Source: Gulosibacter massiliensis (GTDB lineage Bacteria; Actinomycetota; Actinomycetes; Actinomycetales; Microbacteriaceae). Taken from it: a DNA stretch of 6,180 nucleotides. Under the pieces are notes generated by a model. That model was not told the origin of the DNA, searched no databases, and was given only the letters and a program-made list of their open reading frames with translations. The translations under genes and the position numbers were made by a program. Of the stretch, positions 5,786 through 6,180 are shown piece after piece. Position 1 is the first letter of the stretch; every line of letters starts with the position of its first letter. Location of the stretch: assembly GCA_945901035.1 (NCBI GenBank), contig CAMDKN010000080.1, positions 1 through 6,180 of the forward strand, given 5' to 3'.

Positions 5786-6180
5786 TTAGGCTCCCTTCAC
5801 TGCGTTGCGAACGAAGACGAGGCGACCGGCGGGACCGGGAACCGCGCCCTTGATAAGGAGGAGTCCACGCTCGGAATCAACAGCGTGAACCTTGAGGTTC
5901 AAAACGGTGACGCGATCGAAACCCATGCGACCGGCCATACGCATTCCCTTGAACACGCGCGACGGCGTCGAGGACGCACCAATCGAGCCGGGCTTACGGT
6001 GGTTGCGGTGCGAACCGTGCGACGCGGAAACGCCCTTGAAGTTGTGACGCTTCATGACACCGGCAAAACCTTTACCCTTGGACGTTCCGACCACGTCGAT
6101 GCCCTCGCCCGCGGCGAAGATGTCAACGGTCAGTTCCTGTCCGAGGTTGTAGGTAGCGGCATCCGGGGTGCGGATTTCAG
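5786..6180 (-). CDS. rplC: 50S ribosomal protein L3 (uL3), N-terminal part outside window
   Basis: L3 is one of the two proteins that start assembly of the large subunit, and its long central loop reaches the peptidyl-transferase centre. The visible part is 130 codons to a TAA, in frame to the window edge, so about 80-90 N-terminal residues of a protein of about 215 lie beyond base 6180. The first visible residues are [24 protein letters not shown] at 6094 (Val-Val-Gly-Thr) is internal and not the real start. The family signature [20 protein letters not shown] follows, then the loop tip [20 protein letters not shown] and the end [16 protein letters not shown]. The loop tip has no Gln at the place methylated by PrmB in Proteobacteria (Gln150 in E. 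coli), as expected for Actinobacteria. Confidence 0.97.
   Translation of the reverse strand, partial: EIRTPDAATYNLGQELTVDIFAAGEGIDVVGTSKGKGFAGVMKRHNFKGVSASHGSHRNHRKPGSIGASSTPSRVFKGMRMAGRMGFDRVTVLNLKVHAVDSERGLLLIKGAVPGPAGRLVFVRNAVKGA

Noticed and set aside
6080..6094. GTG at 6094 as the start of a short 102-residue protein
   Set aside because: The frame continues upstream without a stop to the window edge and encodes normal L3 sequence, so the gene is simply cut by the window.
1..6180. A new or accessory biological system hidden among the genes
   Set aside because: The ribosomal-protein genes fill the window almost completely, in canonical order, with gaps of at most 26 bases. I see no foreign gene, RNA gene or attachment site.

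Overview
The whole window is a piece of the universally conserved ribosomal-protein cluster, the junction of the S10 and spc operons. Every real gene is on the minus strand, so transcription runs from base 6180 towards base 1. In reading order the genes are rplC (L3, 5' end cut off by the window), rplD (L4), rplW (L23), rplB (L2), rpsS (S19), rplV (L22), rpsC (S3), rplP (L16), rpmC (L29), rpsQ (S17), rplN (L14), rplX (L24) and rplE (L5, extreme 3' end cut off). The order is the canonical bacterial one, with no insertion, loss or rearrangement.

The organism looks like a high-GC Gram-positive (Actinobacteria), most likely near Microbacteriaceae. This rests on L29 sequence around residues 35-67, the L5 N-terminus ([15 protein letters not shown]), the L14 N-terminus, the actinobacterial form of L3 with no methylatable Gln in its central loop, and Ala/Lys-rich tails on L22 and L29. 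GC content is moderately high (about 60% by eye on sampled lines), lower than in many soil relatives. This fits a small-genome aquatic member of the group, but the genus-level placement is inference only.

Region by region: 5136-6180 encodes L3 and L4, early large-subunit assembly proteins. 3973-5139 encodes L23 (tunnel exit) and L2 (peptidyl-transferase region). 2372-3960 encodes S19, L22 and S3, the last two with low-complexity C-terminal tails. 1336-2368 encodes L16, L29 and S17, the end of the classical S10 operon. 1-1309 encodes L14, L24 and L5, the start of the classical spc operon. The largest intergenic gap is 26 bases (1310-1335), so no stretch lacks a gene, and four of the twelve junctions overlap by 1 or 4 bases. 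I see no terminator or promoter at the S10/spc boundary, so the block is probably one continuous transcript with strong translational coupling.

I found no mobile element, CRISPR array, RNA gene or undescribed system. The window is ordinary, highly conserved housekeeping DNA. The points most worth a second look are modest: a 39-base in-frame tandem repeat that builds the L22 tail, a long charged L29 tail, a perfect GC hairpin with the S19 stop codon in its loop, a full-strength Shine-Dalgarno hidden in the last codons of rplN, and frequent TAG stop codons in highly expressed genes.
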